From positions 1-64,000 of the forward strand of contig MPUH01000202.1 in assembly GCA_001970955.1 (NCBI GenBank): a stretch of 64,000 bases of DNA, given 5' to 3'. The notes below the pieces were generated by a model that was not told where the DNA came from, searched no databases, and was given only the letters and a program-made list of their open reading frames with translations. The translations under genes were made by a program, and so were the position numbers. Origin of the DNA: Stentor coeruleus (Eukaryota > Ciliophora > Heterotrichea > Heterotrichida > Stentoridae). Shown in pieces: positions 1 through 9,900 of the stretch (positions are counted from its first letter, which is position 1; the number at the start of each line of letters is the position of its first letter).

Positions 1-1146
1 AACCTTAAGTTCCTCTACTTCAGAAAGCGCAAGATCTAATTGAGACTTCGTATCTCCAAATCCTTGTATCGACAATGCAATTTCTTCAAGGTTTTTTTTT
101 AGTTCTTCATTTTCCGTCTTAGTATTTTCAAACTCCAATACCGAAATATGTAACACTTTATTATCACATTCAAGACAGGAAGCCATACTTTCAATAGTCT
201 TAAGTTTATTCTCAGTTTCATTCAAATGATTTTTCAACATATTAATTTCTTCTAATGACTCTGTATTAGTAAAAATATTATCCTCAGCTCTTCGTTCTTT
301 AATTTCACTTAAAGCTAAACTTGGTAATTCTACATTATACTTATTTCCTTTATTTGTACTTTCAAAAAACATAGGTTCATTTAAAAATTCCTTATCAACA
401 GGTGAATTTTCTCTGAATTTTAGTAGTTGTTTTATCCTTTCTATTGATGCTATTTCTTGACTTAGATACATTTGAGCTTCTGTCACTTTAACTTTTTCAT
501 CATGTAAATTCTGCTCTTGTTGTCTTAGAACTTCAGTTTTTCTTTCAAGCATTTCATAGCTTATTCTTTGTTCTTTTATGAATTTTTCTTTAAGTTTGTT
601 TAAAGATTTTTCGAATTCCTTGAGTTTTTTTTCTTTACCACGGATTTTTTTGAGTTTTTCATCAAAGTCGTCGTTGTTCCGAAAAATTTTGTATGAGAAT
701 TCCTCATCACCTTCGGTTTTTACTGAGTAGCCCTCGCTGAAAAGTCTTTGGATTTCGGTTTCTCGGCTTATGAGTAGGCTTTGTTGATAGAGATTTGAGA
801 TTTGTTCTTGCTTTTCAGTTAGGTTTTCAAGGTCTTGCTTGGAATTGTGGTATTCTTGTATGAGTTTTTGCACTTCTTCTCGCTTTTTGTCTAGGTTTTG
901 GGATTCTTGTGATAAGAGCTGGTGCTTTTTATCTATAATTTCATTTTCTTCTTGAAGCTTTTTACGGTCTTCTTCAAGTTTGGCTTTTGATGTTTGTAAT
1001 TTTTTATTTTCTTCAGTTAAGGATTCTCGATCTTTTTTTAGTGCTTGCTCTTGTTTAATAAGCCGCTCGTCTTTTAGTTTTAAAAGGCTGTCGTATTGTT
1101 TTAGGTGCTTTTCTGTTACTAAAAATCGCTCTTGGGTTTTTTTCAT
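1..1146 (-). CDS. Coiled-coil protein, N-terminal 382 residues (3' end beyond window)
   Basis: The reading frame is open from an ATG at 1146 (reverse strand) to the window edge, giving the first 382 residues with no stop. The protein starts MKKTQERFLVTEKHLKQYDS and is almost entirely charged heptad-like sequence rich in Lys, Glu, Gln and Leu, so it should form a long coiled coil. There is a short less helical stretch around residues 140-170. No catalytic motif, signal peptide or membrane span is visible. The family is not recognisable, and a cytoskeletal or ciliary scaffold is only a guess from composition. The start is the first ATG after an AT-rich non-coding stretch, and no better upstream Met is in frame. 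The C-terminus, total length and any introns lie outside the window. Confidence 0.85.
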   Translation of the reverse strand, partial: MKKTQERFLVTEKHLKQYDSLLKLKDERLIKQEQALKKDRESLTEENKKLQTSKAKLEEDRKKLQEENEIIDKKHQLLSQESQNLDKKREEVQKLIQEYHNSKQDLENLTEKQEQISNLYQQSLLISRETEIQRLFSEGYSVKTEGDEEFSYKIFRNNDDFDEKLKKIRGKEKKLKEFEKSLNKLKEKFIKEQRISYEMLERKTEVLRQQEQNLHDEKVKVTEAQMYLSQEIASIERIKQLLKFRENSPVDKEFLNEPMFFESTNKGNKYNVELPSLALSEIKERRAEDNIFTNTESLEEINMLKNHLNETENKLKTIESMASCLECDNKVLHISVLEFENTKTENEELKKNLEEIALSIQGFGDTKSQLDLALSEVEELKV

Positions 1147-1584
1147 TTTATTTCTTTATTTTAAAGTGCTTTATTGTTTAATGAGATTAGAGAAAAGAAA
1201 AGAAAAGAATTAAGAGTTGGAGATTATGAATAGACTATTATAGTTTTTTGCAAGAAGTTAGATAATTTTATTTTTACTTTTAGTATTGCATATTATTACC
1301 AAGAAAATTAGTTAAGTTTATGCTTGCCTCTAAATGTAAAATATTATAAAAAACCCACTCATAATTTCAAAAAAATACATATTTTTGCACATATCATAGC
1401 TAAAACCAGGACATATTTCATATAAATTTTCCCATCATAAATTCAAACACCTTAACAAAATAAATTTCATCATCCACCTAATCAAAATCAAAAAAAAAAC
1501 TCCTTCATCAAAACATCGCATCACTAAAAAACTTCATATAAAACCTCATCTCCATAAAAATAAAAAATTATAAATTTGATAATA
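1147..1584. other. Intergenic region between divergent genes
   Basis: This is AT-rich non-coding sequence between a minus-strand and a plus-strand gene start, so it should hold two promoters. On the plus strand it is G-rich up to about 1330 and C-rich with few G after about 1380. No conserved element could be recognised. Confidence 0.6.
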
Positions 1585-2415
1585 ATGCAAAAAAGAATAA
1601 TCACAAACGACTTATACCCTCAAGAAATGATTTTAAAAATCCAAAACAACCGACAAGCCGTGCCAATGCAAGAGCAAAAAACTGTCCTCGAAGACATGAA
1701 GAAAATCGAATCACCCCTTATCAATAAAATCGTTATAGTTGACTCATTTAGTGTTCTTTCAAATAATCATACAGATTGGGATTTTTGTAATTTCTCAGCA
1801 TACGATAATAAACCAAATGAAACCCGTGGCGAATGGCTCCCAGCAAATATCCAAAGTTTTTCTCATGGTCTTCAGTTAAGTTCACTTATTTTAAAATCAA
1901 AACCATCAATTACATTATGTAGTATAGCATGTGAAATGCATATATCAGTAAGATTAGCTGGGGATTCTACATTATGGATAATGACAAGAGGTGTTGGAAT
2001 TAGAGATCCAGATTCAGTTGTCATTAAAATAAAAAAAGAAATCGACTCTCAAAGAGTGTTTTTGATCTTTGGCGGTAATATTGGAAATAATCATGAATTT
2101 CAGTTTTTCAAAAAACAGGAACTACCAGAGATTAGTGATATATATGAGGATTGGATGATACAGGATTTTGTAGAATTGAAACTTACGATTATTGATAATG
2201 GGGATGATAGGGTTTTTGTTTCAGCGATGACTTCGAGTAAAAGAGTTGTGAGTATGTCTTGTAGTAAGTTTATACCAACATTTAGAGACTCGCACATCTT
2301 TTTAGCAGGATCAGGAGACTCTGTTCTTCTTAAGAACTTTTCTGCTAGGCAAATTGATAGGATTGAGTCGGAAATAACGCAAAATACTCATCATGAATGT
2401 TGTGAGGTTTTTTAG
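1585..2415 (+). CDS. Orphan beta-rich protein ending in a possible prenylation motif
   Basis: This encodes 276 residues from the first ATG (1585); a TTG nine bases upstream is not a plausible start. The first 50 residues are polar. Residues about 50-260 alternate hydrophobic and polar residues, with many Ser, Asp, Gly and aromatic residues, as in a beta-sandwich (for example DWDFCNFSAYD and SHIFLAGSGDSVLL). I do not recognise the family; a concanavalin-like or galectin-like jelly roll would fit the pattern, but no diagnostic motif is seen. There is no signal peptide or membrane segment. The protein ends HHECCEVF, and the last four residues (CEVF) fit a CaaX prenylation box preceded by a second Cys. 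No intron is evident. The gene is divergent from the coiled-coil gene on its left. Confidence 0.8.
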   Translation: MQKRIITNDLYPQEMILKIQNNRQAVPMQEQKTVLEDMKKIESPLINKIVIVDSFSVLSNNHTDWDFCNFSAYDNKPNETRGEWLPANIQSFSHGLQLSSLILKSKPSITLCSIACEMHISVRLAGDSTLWIMTRGVGIRDPDSVVIKIKKEIDSQRVFLIFGGNIGNNHEFQFFKKQELPEISDIYEDWMIQDFVELKLTIIDNGDDRVFVSAMTSSKRVVSMSCSKFIPTFRDSHIFLAGSGDSVLLKNFSARQIDRIESEITQNTHHECCEVF

Positions 2416-2702
2416 AAAATGTGTAAATGATGTGCTTAGATTATAAGGAATAAAGTAAGGTTTTATATTAAATGGTAGGTTGGTGGGATGTATAAATAAT
2501 GATGATAAGATATTAATGTGATTTAGCTTCATTCCATCCTTCACATTTTTTTCATAACTTCATTCAGAAAGCCCTTATCAAAATGTTTATAAAATCCAAC
2601 ACCAATAAACTTCATCCCTACCACATCCATTTAAATCCTATTAACTAATTTTAACTAATATTCGATTAAAAAAATAGATAAACATTGAATATTAAAAAAA
2701 TA

Positions 2703-3902
2703 TTAGCTATTGCGAAGCGAATCAAGACCAAGCTGACGGATTTGAGATTGATAAAGCGCAAGAACCTGATTGCAAATAGACACAACATATGATTCTGGGG
2801 GGTTATAAAGTTTGCAATTAGAGAAAACTAATTCAACATCTCTTAAAAACTCATCAGTATTACCATAGAAATTGTTGTTAAGTTTTTTTTTTATTGTCCC
2901 TAAATCCATTGGGCACTTAACAATCTCAAAATAATCTGGACAATTGAGTTTTACAGGATCAACAGGTTCATGGAATATCCAAGCTTGATTAACCCTCCAC
3001 AGAGTATTCAAAAGTTTTTTCCCTAATTTTTCCCAAGGTTTTTTAGCTTCTAAGCTTTCTAAATCCATACGATCTAAATCATTAACCGCATTAGGGTCTT
3101 TCCAATACCTAGAAATTTCAGGGTGTTTCTCTTCAAATTCTTTCATTTCCTCTTTACTTAATGGTCTTTTTTCCCCTTTTTCATCAACAACCATCAACAC
3201 ACAATGTTGTTTTTTTTCCCCTTTTTTCTTATTATCCTTTTTCTTCTGTGGGGCTTCAGTTTCTTTTTTCTTTTTAGTTAGTTTATCAACAGCTCCTTTA
3301 CTTTTTAAAAACTCCACAAGTTCATTATTTGCTGATTTTTTTGCCCAAGACAAAGCGGTGTTATGAGTTTTATCTGAATGATTAATATTTGCCCCATATT
3401 CTACAAGAAGTTTTGTAACTTCAAGTCTTCCTTCACGGCTTGAATAAAACAAAGCAGTTTGACCTAAATTGTCAATATTATTAGGATCTGCTTTATTATC
3501 TAATAAAAGCTTAGTTGCTGATGTTTGACCTTCTCTTGATGAATAATATAAAGCTGTTTGTCCATATGTATCTCTTTGATTTGGTTCAGCTCCAGCATCA
3601 ATAAGCATTTGAGCTTGTTCATTATGTCCATATCTACAAGAGTAAAAAAGAGCTGTTTGTAATAATGCATCTTTATAATTAGCATCAGCACCTTCTTTTA
3701 GTAGGATTTCTAATATTTGACTACCTCTTGATATGTTTTCGGATTGGACTGCGAAGAAAACGCAGGTGTGTCGAGATTGGGAACTGTCAGTTAGGGTGAG
3801 GAGAAAAGCTCTGGGAATAGTTTCGAGCTCGTTTTTGATTTCTTCAATGCTCCCGTGCTTTAAAAGCTCAAACCAACGACTGCGATCGTATGTTCCTTGC
3901 AT
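2703..3902 (-). CDS. Ankyrin-repeat / bromodomain fusion protein
   Basis: This encodes 399 residues from ATG at 3902. Residues about 10-200 are five to six ankyrin repeats; clear units include GQTALYYSSREGQTSATKLL and GQTALFYSSREGRLEVTKLL. Residues about 205-235 are a Lys-rich linker that could act as a nuclear localisation signal. Residues about 290-385 are a bromodomain: AWIFHEPVDP resembles the start of the ZA loop, CPMDLGTIKKKL is the usual PMDL block, and NCKLYNPPES carries the Asn that contacts acetyl-lysine together with its following Tyr. The expected role is binding acetylated histones or other proteins in the nucleus, with the ankyrin part as the partner-binding arm. The bromodomain assignment is firm; the targets are unknown. 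The first 150 coding bases are noticeably richer in C than the rest. Confidence 0.95.
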   Translation of the reverse strand: MQGTYDRSRWFELLKHGSIEEIKNELETIPRAFLLTLTDSSQSRHTCVFFAVQSENISRGSQILEILLKEGADANYKDALLQTALFYSCRYGHNEQAQMLIDAGAEPNQRDTYGQTALYYSSREGQTSATKLLLDNKADPNNIDNLGQTALFYSSREGRLEVTKLLVEYGANINHSDKTHNTALSWAKKSANNELVEFLKSKGAVDKLTKKKKETEAPQKKKDNKKKGEKKQHCVLMVVDEKGEKRPLSKEEMKEFEEKHPEISRYWKDPNAVNDLDRMDLESLEAKKPWEKLGKKLLNTLWRVNQAWIFHEPVDPVKLNCPDYFEIVKCPMDLGTIKKKLNNNFYGNTDEFLRDVELVFSNCKLYNPPESYVVSICNQVLALYQSQIRQLGLDSLRNS

Positions 3903-4282
3903 TTTTATTATTATTAAAGATGGAATGTTTAGAGATTAAGGTAGAGAAGGGATAAAAGTTTTTATGTAGGGTTTTATATTTGTATTTAGGATTTATATTG
4001 TGTTAAAATATTTTGTTTAAGGATTATGTTCTTTTTTTTTGTATTGAATTATAATGGTTTATCATAGGAATTATTATAAAGTTTAAGTTAAGAAAAGTTA
4101 GGTAGAGTAAGTATGTACATCAAAATTTGCATTTAATAAAAGATATAATATAATCCTTATATCGCTAAAAAAAAAAATTAACACCTAATCTATAAATGAA
4201 TCTAAAAATGTAAAATCTCAATCTTCCAATCAAACATCATATTTTCAATCAAACCTACAAATCTCATCTATAAATTTTATTA
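3903..4282. other. Intergenic region between two minus-strand genes
   Basis: Non-coding AT-rich sequence. The part next to the ankyrin-bromodomain start (3903-4090) is G-rich on the plus strand. The part next to the BBS8 end (about 4180-4282) is C-rich. No other element seen. Confidence 0.6.
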
Positions 4283-5779
4283 CTACAAAGACTCAAACTG
4301 TGATCTCAAAGTTTTCATAAGCTCCTTAGAATCAGCATGATCAGGGAATATCGCCAAAGCCTTGCTGACAAGCGTAAAACTTTCTTGCATTTGCCCTGTC
4401 CTAAAAGCAAGTAAAGCTAAATTATATAAAGGTTCATAAAGCCAATCAGCTAATCTTATCGCTGTTTGATAATAAGTCCTTGCTTGTTCCACATTATTTT
4501 TTCTTAATTCAAGTATAGCCAAATTATTATACGCTTCAGCATGTGTATTATCAACATTTATAGCAATTTTCAAAGCTTGATGAGCTAAAAGTAATTCTCC
4601 CATAGCAATAGCGATATTACTAAGATTATACCAAAGATCACCATTACTATCATCACAATCTAAAGCTCGTTCTATACATTTTAAACTTAAATCATATTGA
4701 CCTGCATAATAACAAGCTAATCCTAAATTGTTCCATATTTCCAAATTGTTTATACCCAATTGTAATAATCTACGATAAAATCTTAAAGCAACTTCTGGAT
4801 GGTCTGTGTAGAAGTTATAAGCTGCTAATGAGGCTATAGCTTCGATATTACAAGGATTTAGTTGAAGGACAGCTTTATAGAGGGCAGCACTTTTTTCTGA
4901 GTCGTTCATTAGGTCATAGACTCTTGCTTGAGCTAATTGGAGGTTTTCATCTTCTCCATGCTTGTCGAGAGCTTTTTGGTATTCGGAAAGAGCGAAATTC
5001 GGTTGGTCGAGTCTGATATATACTTTTGCTAGTTCGATATGTGTTGGGATCATATCTTCAATTTTTAAACTGCTCTCAAACTGTTTCTGTGAGTCTCTAA
5101 AAAGACCAAGCTGAAAATAAGCTTTCCCCAGCCTAGCCTTCCACCACCAATCCTTATAATCCGTTAGCACTGTAGACTCAGCACATAATTCTAAAGCTTT
5201 TTTAGGATTATGTTCAACATATATAAGATACTCACAAAGTGCTTTAGCAATTGCAGGTTTCTGAGCCATTTTTTTCATATCCATTTTCTCTGAGACTATG
5301 AATTGATCTCCTTGTCCTAACAAAGAAGCTGTTCCTAAACGTAAATACCTTCCTGAACTTGTTACAGGACGTGAAGTACCAACTCTTCCTGTCTGAGATT
5401 TTATAGCAGCTTCAATTGAACCTGATGATGAAGTTGGCCTTGCTGAACCAGGTCTCATAAAACCTGTAATTGGTCGACCTCCTCTAGTTACTGGTCTTAA
5501 AGCTAAAGATGGACCTGATGAACTTGTTGTTGGTCTTTGTATTGAAGTTCCTGGCCTTGGAACTGTAGCTACAGCGTTTTCATCTAGAAGCATATCAGCC
5601 ATACCTTCTTCATCAATTTCTAAGTCGTCGATCCAACATTTTAGTGTTAATGCACGGCATTTTAGAAACCAGGCTGCTTGATCGTAAGGATTTTTTGTTA
5701 GAAGTGTGTTGCAGATTTCTATACATTCGTCATAGTGTTTACGTCTTAGTTTACTTGTTGCAAGGAAAAAAGGATCCAT
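4283..5779 (-). CDS. BBS8: BBSome subunit BBS8 (TTC8), TPR protein
   Basis: This encodes 498 residues from ATG at 5779, close to the family's usual length. The N-terminal TPR-like unit (residues 1-50) contains NPYDQAAWFLKCRALT. It is followed by the family-specific stretch with MLDENAVATVPRPGTS, GGRPITGFMRPGS and GRYLRLGTASLL at residues about 65-150, which is nearly diagnostic of BBS8/TTC8. Residues about 165-490 are consecutive TPR repeats, starting at the conserved KDWWWKARLGKAYFQLG. BBS8 is one of eight subunits of the BBSome, which couples membrane proteins to intraflagellar transport and carries them out of or into cilia. Its presence agrees with a densely ciliated cell. The frame has no introns or breaks. 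The gene is divergent from the HMG-box gene on its right. Confidence 0.97.
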   Translation of the reverse strand: MDPFFLATSKLRRKHYDECIEICNTLLTKNPYDQAAWFLKCRALTLKCWIDDLEIDEEGMADMLLDENAVATVPRPGTSIQRPTTSSSGPSLALRPVTRGGRPITGFMRPGSARPTSSSGSIEAAIKSQTGRVGTSRPVTSSGRYLRLGTASLLGQGDQFIVSEKMDMKKMAQKPAIAKALCEYLIYVEHNPKKALELCAESTVLTDYKDWWWKARLGKAYFQLGLFRDSQKQFESSLKIEDMIPTHIELAKVYIRLDQPNFALSEYQKALDKHGEDENLQLAQARVYDLMNDSEKSAALYKAVLQLNPCNIEAIASLAAYNFYTDHPEVALRFYRRLLQLGINNLEIWNNLGLACYYAGQYDLSLKCIERALDCDDSNGDLWYNLSNIAIAMGELLLAHQALKIAINVDNTHAEAYNNLAILELRKNNVEQARTYYQTAIRLADWLYEPLYNLALLAFRTGQMQESFTLVSKALAIFPDHADSKELMKTLRSQFESL

Positions 5780-6196
5780 TTTGTATTGAGAAAAATATTA
5801 TCATTAGTGCTGCCTCTTATAGCTACCTATCATTATAATTCAAGCTACAACAACCATAATCTCTGAAAAAAACCACTACCCTATAATCCTAATCAATACT
5901 TTAATTAGTATATTATCTTATAAAAATATTCTAATATGAATATCCCACTTATCCTCTACTCCAAAAAAATCATCCTAAACTCTCTACAGTTTTCTCAAAT
6001 CCACATTTTATTATCCTTCCTCACCTCCATCATAAGCATAATCAATTCCTTATCCCATAATCATAACTCATAAATCTAATCCTCCAATACACTATTCCAA
6101 TAAATCAACATAAAATCTCTCCTAATAAAAATCCCTCTATACAATTTTATCAACACATAAACTTTCGGTCCTCCTAATTATGGCGGTATAATTTAA
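5780..6196. other. Divergent promoter region between BBS8 and the HMG-box gene
   Basis: AT-rich and non-coding. From about 5840 to 6180 the plus strand is very poor in G and rich in C, as in the 5' flanks of other plus-strand genes here. No TATA-like or other conserved motif can be singled out. Confidence 0.6.
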
Positions 6197-6625
6197 ATGA
6201 ACAAGAAAGAAAAAAGAGACTCATCAAAAGAATACAAATGGGATACTGCTAATGAAAAATATATCCCAAAAGCTTCTCCCTTAGCTTATACTCTGTTTAT
6301 AAACGATCGTAAAGAAGATTATCATAAAAATCCTGAAAAATTTGATGGAGGTAAACTATACTCTGTCAAACAACTTGCTAGGAAAATCAATTCTGAATGG
6401 AAAAAATTAGATGATGTAGAGAAGAAAAAGTATAAAGATATTGTGGAAAAAGAGAAAAAACGTTTTGAGATTCAGAAGAAGGAACTTGAAGATAAAGGAT
6501 ATTTTATACTTTCATGTGGGACAAAGAGTACTGATCTACCAGCTCCTGAAGTAAAAAACAATAAGCGTAGATCGATGACTCCAGTGAAACAAGAATCTAA
6601 GAGGCCGGCAAATAAGAAGAAGTAA
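6197..6625 (+). CDS. Small HMG-box DNA-binding protein
   Basis: This encodes 142 residues from ATG at 6197. Residues about 24-98 form a single HMG box: PKASPLAYTLFINDRKEDY is helix 1 with the typical Pro-x-Ser-Pro/aromatic start, VKQLARKINSEWKKLDDVEKKKY covers helices 2 and 3, and a long basic helix follows. The C-terminal 30 residues are basic (KNNKRRSMTPVKQESKRPANKKK in part) and contain SMTP and similar Ser/Thr-Pro sites. Single-box proteins of this size are usually abundant, non-sequence-specific chromatin proteins of the HMGB/NHP6 kind that bend DNA. A sequence-specific role cannot be ruled out. No intron is apparent. Confidence 0.92.
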   Translation: MNKKEKRDSSKEYKWDTANEKYIPKASPLAYTLFINDRKEDYHKNPEKFDGGKLYSVKQLARKINSEWKKLDDVEKKKYKDIVEKEKKRFEIQKKELEDKGYFILSCGTKSTDLPAPEVKNNKRRSMTPVKQESKRPANKKK

Positions 6626-6969
6626 TTAGCGTTATTTATTTGAATAGTTTTGATTATATTTTTATAGTAGGATGAAGGATTTTATTGTAGTTTTTGAGTT
6701 GAAAAATTTAATTTTATTAGAGAAATGGAGAACTTTAAAGGAAACCTACTAGTTTGAGGCTATTGTAAAGGATTTATGGGATTTTATGATAGGATTTTTA
6801 AAAGAAGGTAAGTTTTTATTTGTTTTTATAGCTAATAAGTTGATTAGATATTATATATAATAACCATAAAACATAATAAACTATTTTTTTGTGTGCTAAA
6901 ATTAACTCAAACTACATGTTTTTCATAATAAAAATAGAGTTTTTTTAAAAATATTTTAGCCATGATAAT
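6626..6969. other. Intergenic region between convergent genes
   Basis: AT-rich, non-coding 3' flanks of the HMG-box gene and the first receptor-like gene. It is G-rich and C-poor on the plus strand up to about 6840, then this fades. No terminator or repeat recognised. Confidence 0.6.
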
Positions 6970-9900
6970 TTAAATGTCCCCATGAAAAAACTTTTCTTCT
7001 TCCTTAAACTCCAAAAGTTCAAAACTTTTTGAATCCTCATAAATCCCCATATCACTTTCTTCAGAAACAAGCAATTTACCATGCTTATTCTGATTGTTTT
7101 CATTTCCCAAAGTCCATAACTCCCTATTTTTCTCAACTTTCTCAACATTCAATTCATAAAACAACACCGATTCCATCAAAGCTTCAAAATTACTAGGCAC
7201 ATTCATATAATTATTTTTATCATTTCTCTTCATAAATGTATAATTCTTAGTCCCTTCCAAACTATTAAAAAATGTTCCTTGATGAACAACATCTTCAGTA
7301 TTAAAATTATCTTCAAACGCATCTCCTCTTTTAAGATAAAATTTAATTTGTGGAAAATATCTAAGTGAAAGTTCAATAATAGCTTGAGCCATATAATAAA
7401 TCCAATATATAATAAAATAACTATTCCCAAAAACAATAAACAAAAACAAAATCATTTTTATACCTTCACTTACAGCATCAGTAAGATAATAAAGTCCACA
7501 ATAAATTGTCATAGTCGCTGTAAAAAGTGCTTCAGATTCCATATGATTTAATTCAGAAAAACAATATGGTTTTTTTGAATATTGAAGATATAAAGATCCT
7601 AATAATATTATAACAACAGTCAATGCTTGAATTAAAGTTGATTGATTATTCATAAATACAGATACTGTTATCATAAGGATTTTTCTATACATGATTATAA
7701 ATTCCCAATAAAAATGTGTTGTTTTGTAACCATTGTAGATAAATCCGAATATAATTTTATTTGAATCTCTATGAAGAAAGCGTCTTTGTTTTGTTAGATA
7801 TATTAGCACTAGAGTTGGAATACCAATTGCCCATATTATGATTCCTGGCATTGCGATTATTAGAGAGTATTTCATATGGTTGCCACTCCAGCATTCTATT
7901 TCGGTATTTTCATCTAAATAACTTCCTTTCATGTCTATGGAGATACAGGAAAAATTTAGAAACATAACTTTTACTATGTTTGGGTAGACTAAAAAGAACA
8001 GGACAACTATGGTTGTGAGGAATTGTCTACGAATATAACTGTAGGTATTATTTATAAAGCAAATTGTGATCCATACAAGAAATGATACTCCAGTTATAGC
8101 TAAAGGTAAACATGCTAAAACTCCGATTTTGTAGAAATACGAACTTGATGAAGTTGGAGATTCACCATTTTTTATATAACAATCAACTGAAAACAATTGT
8201 TCAGTCACTGTTGCAGCTGATTTTTGCACATTAAATAACTCAAGTACATAAACAGGCCAATCTAAATTAAACTGTGCAGTTAAAAACACCAACTGCAAAT
8301 AATTCGTAAAAATCTTGATATAAATCGAATGAAGAGCCTTTGCAGCAAATGCTGTTCTCAATGTTGTCTTAACTAAAACCACTGCTATAAACACAATAAG
8401 TATAAGTAAAGATAATAAAATTGTAATATTAGTTCCTTTATTAGGGCATTTGCTACATTTTCCACTTGTATCTCTTGAAAACCCAATTTCACATGATTGA
8501 CAAAGGATCCCAAGATATCCAGTACTACAATACCCTAATAAGTTTGTTGTATCTCCACCTGAACATGATAAAGGAATTTTACAAGCATAAACAACTTCTG
8601 ATAAAAGATTTGATCTCCAATAACCTGATGCTGATATTATAACATCTTTACCTGTACATACAGCTCCAGTTGGACAAGTTTTACATGAACTTTCAGGTGT
8701 TATAAGATATTTATTTGAAGGGCATGGATCACAAGATGAACTTCCTATAGCTTCACCATTAATACATTCTCTTAAATTCAATTCTATCAATACAGAGTTT
8801 GTAACATTTTCAGAATCAGAAACTGTAATACCAGAAGTAGTCAAAGCAATTTGCATACTTTCCCCTGGAGGTCCATTCGGGACAAAATTTGATATGGTGA
8901 ATTTCCCCTCACTAGCAATAAAAGTTGTATTTCCTGAAACATAATAAAGTTTATTAACTGATGGACAAGTAACAGAAATCGTACTTGAACTATCAGTTTT
9001 AACAATATTCCCATCAGGGTCATAAAGATAAATTTCTATAGCATTATCATAATTTTGTCCTGGAGCAACATCTACCAAACTGCCAATAATAGGTGATTGT
9101 ATAAGATTTCTATGTTTAAAATTCAATAATGTTGCTTTACTTGCTAAATTTGACCCATATTCAGCTGTGTTATTTTCAATAATCACAGTATTTTCTATAT
9201 AAGGTTTAGAATCCAACCATTTTATTGCACCACCTTCTTTTTTACAGCTGTTATAAACAAGTGTTGTAACACCTCTTATGTAAAATCTACAAGATAAACA
9301 GTCTGGAGTTACTAAATATAAACCTCCTCCATTAACTTCTGCTGTGTTATATGAAATTTCACTATCAATAATTTCAAAATCAGTACTATCTATATATATA
9401 GCAGCACCATTTCCTGTTGAGTTGTTATAAGAAAATATTGTATTTTTTATTATAACAGATTTTCTTATATTATTCCCTATAAAAGTTGCCGCGCCATAGT
9501 AATTTGTGTTTAAGTTAGCGAAAAAACTGTTTTCTATAAATACATCTCCTGTATCTAAAGCTAGTATTCCCCCAACATCTAAAGAGTCTTTGAATTGTGA
9601 ATTATAAATTTCAAGTTTAGTTTCACTTTGTGTGACTATTGTAGCCGAATATATCGTCGATGTAGTCTTTGAATTAAAAAACTCGCAGTCTGTAATTTTC
9701 AAGGATTTCCCTTGGATATAAATTGCATCACCCTGACTAGCTGTAGACTGATAAAACTTAGAAGAGTTGATTTCAGTAGTACAAGAATCAATATGTAAAC
9801 TTCCCCCATTTTCATTAGCTTGATTAAGCCAAAAATCACAGTTACTGATATTTAATGACCCTCCACTTACATATAATGCCCCACCATTTTTTGAAGTTCC

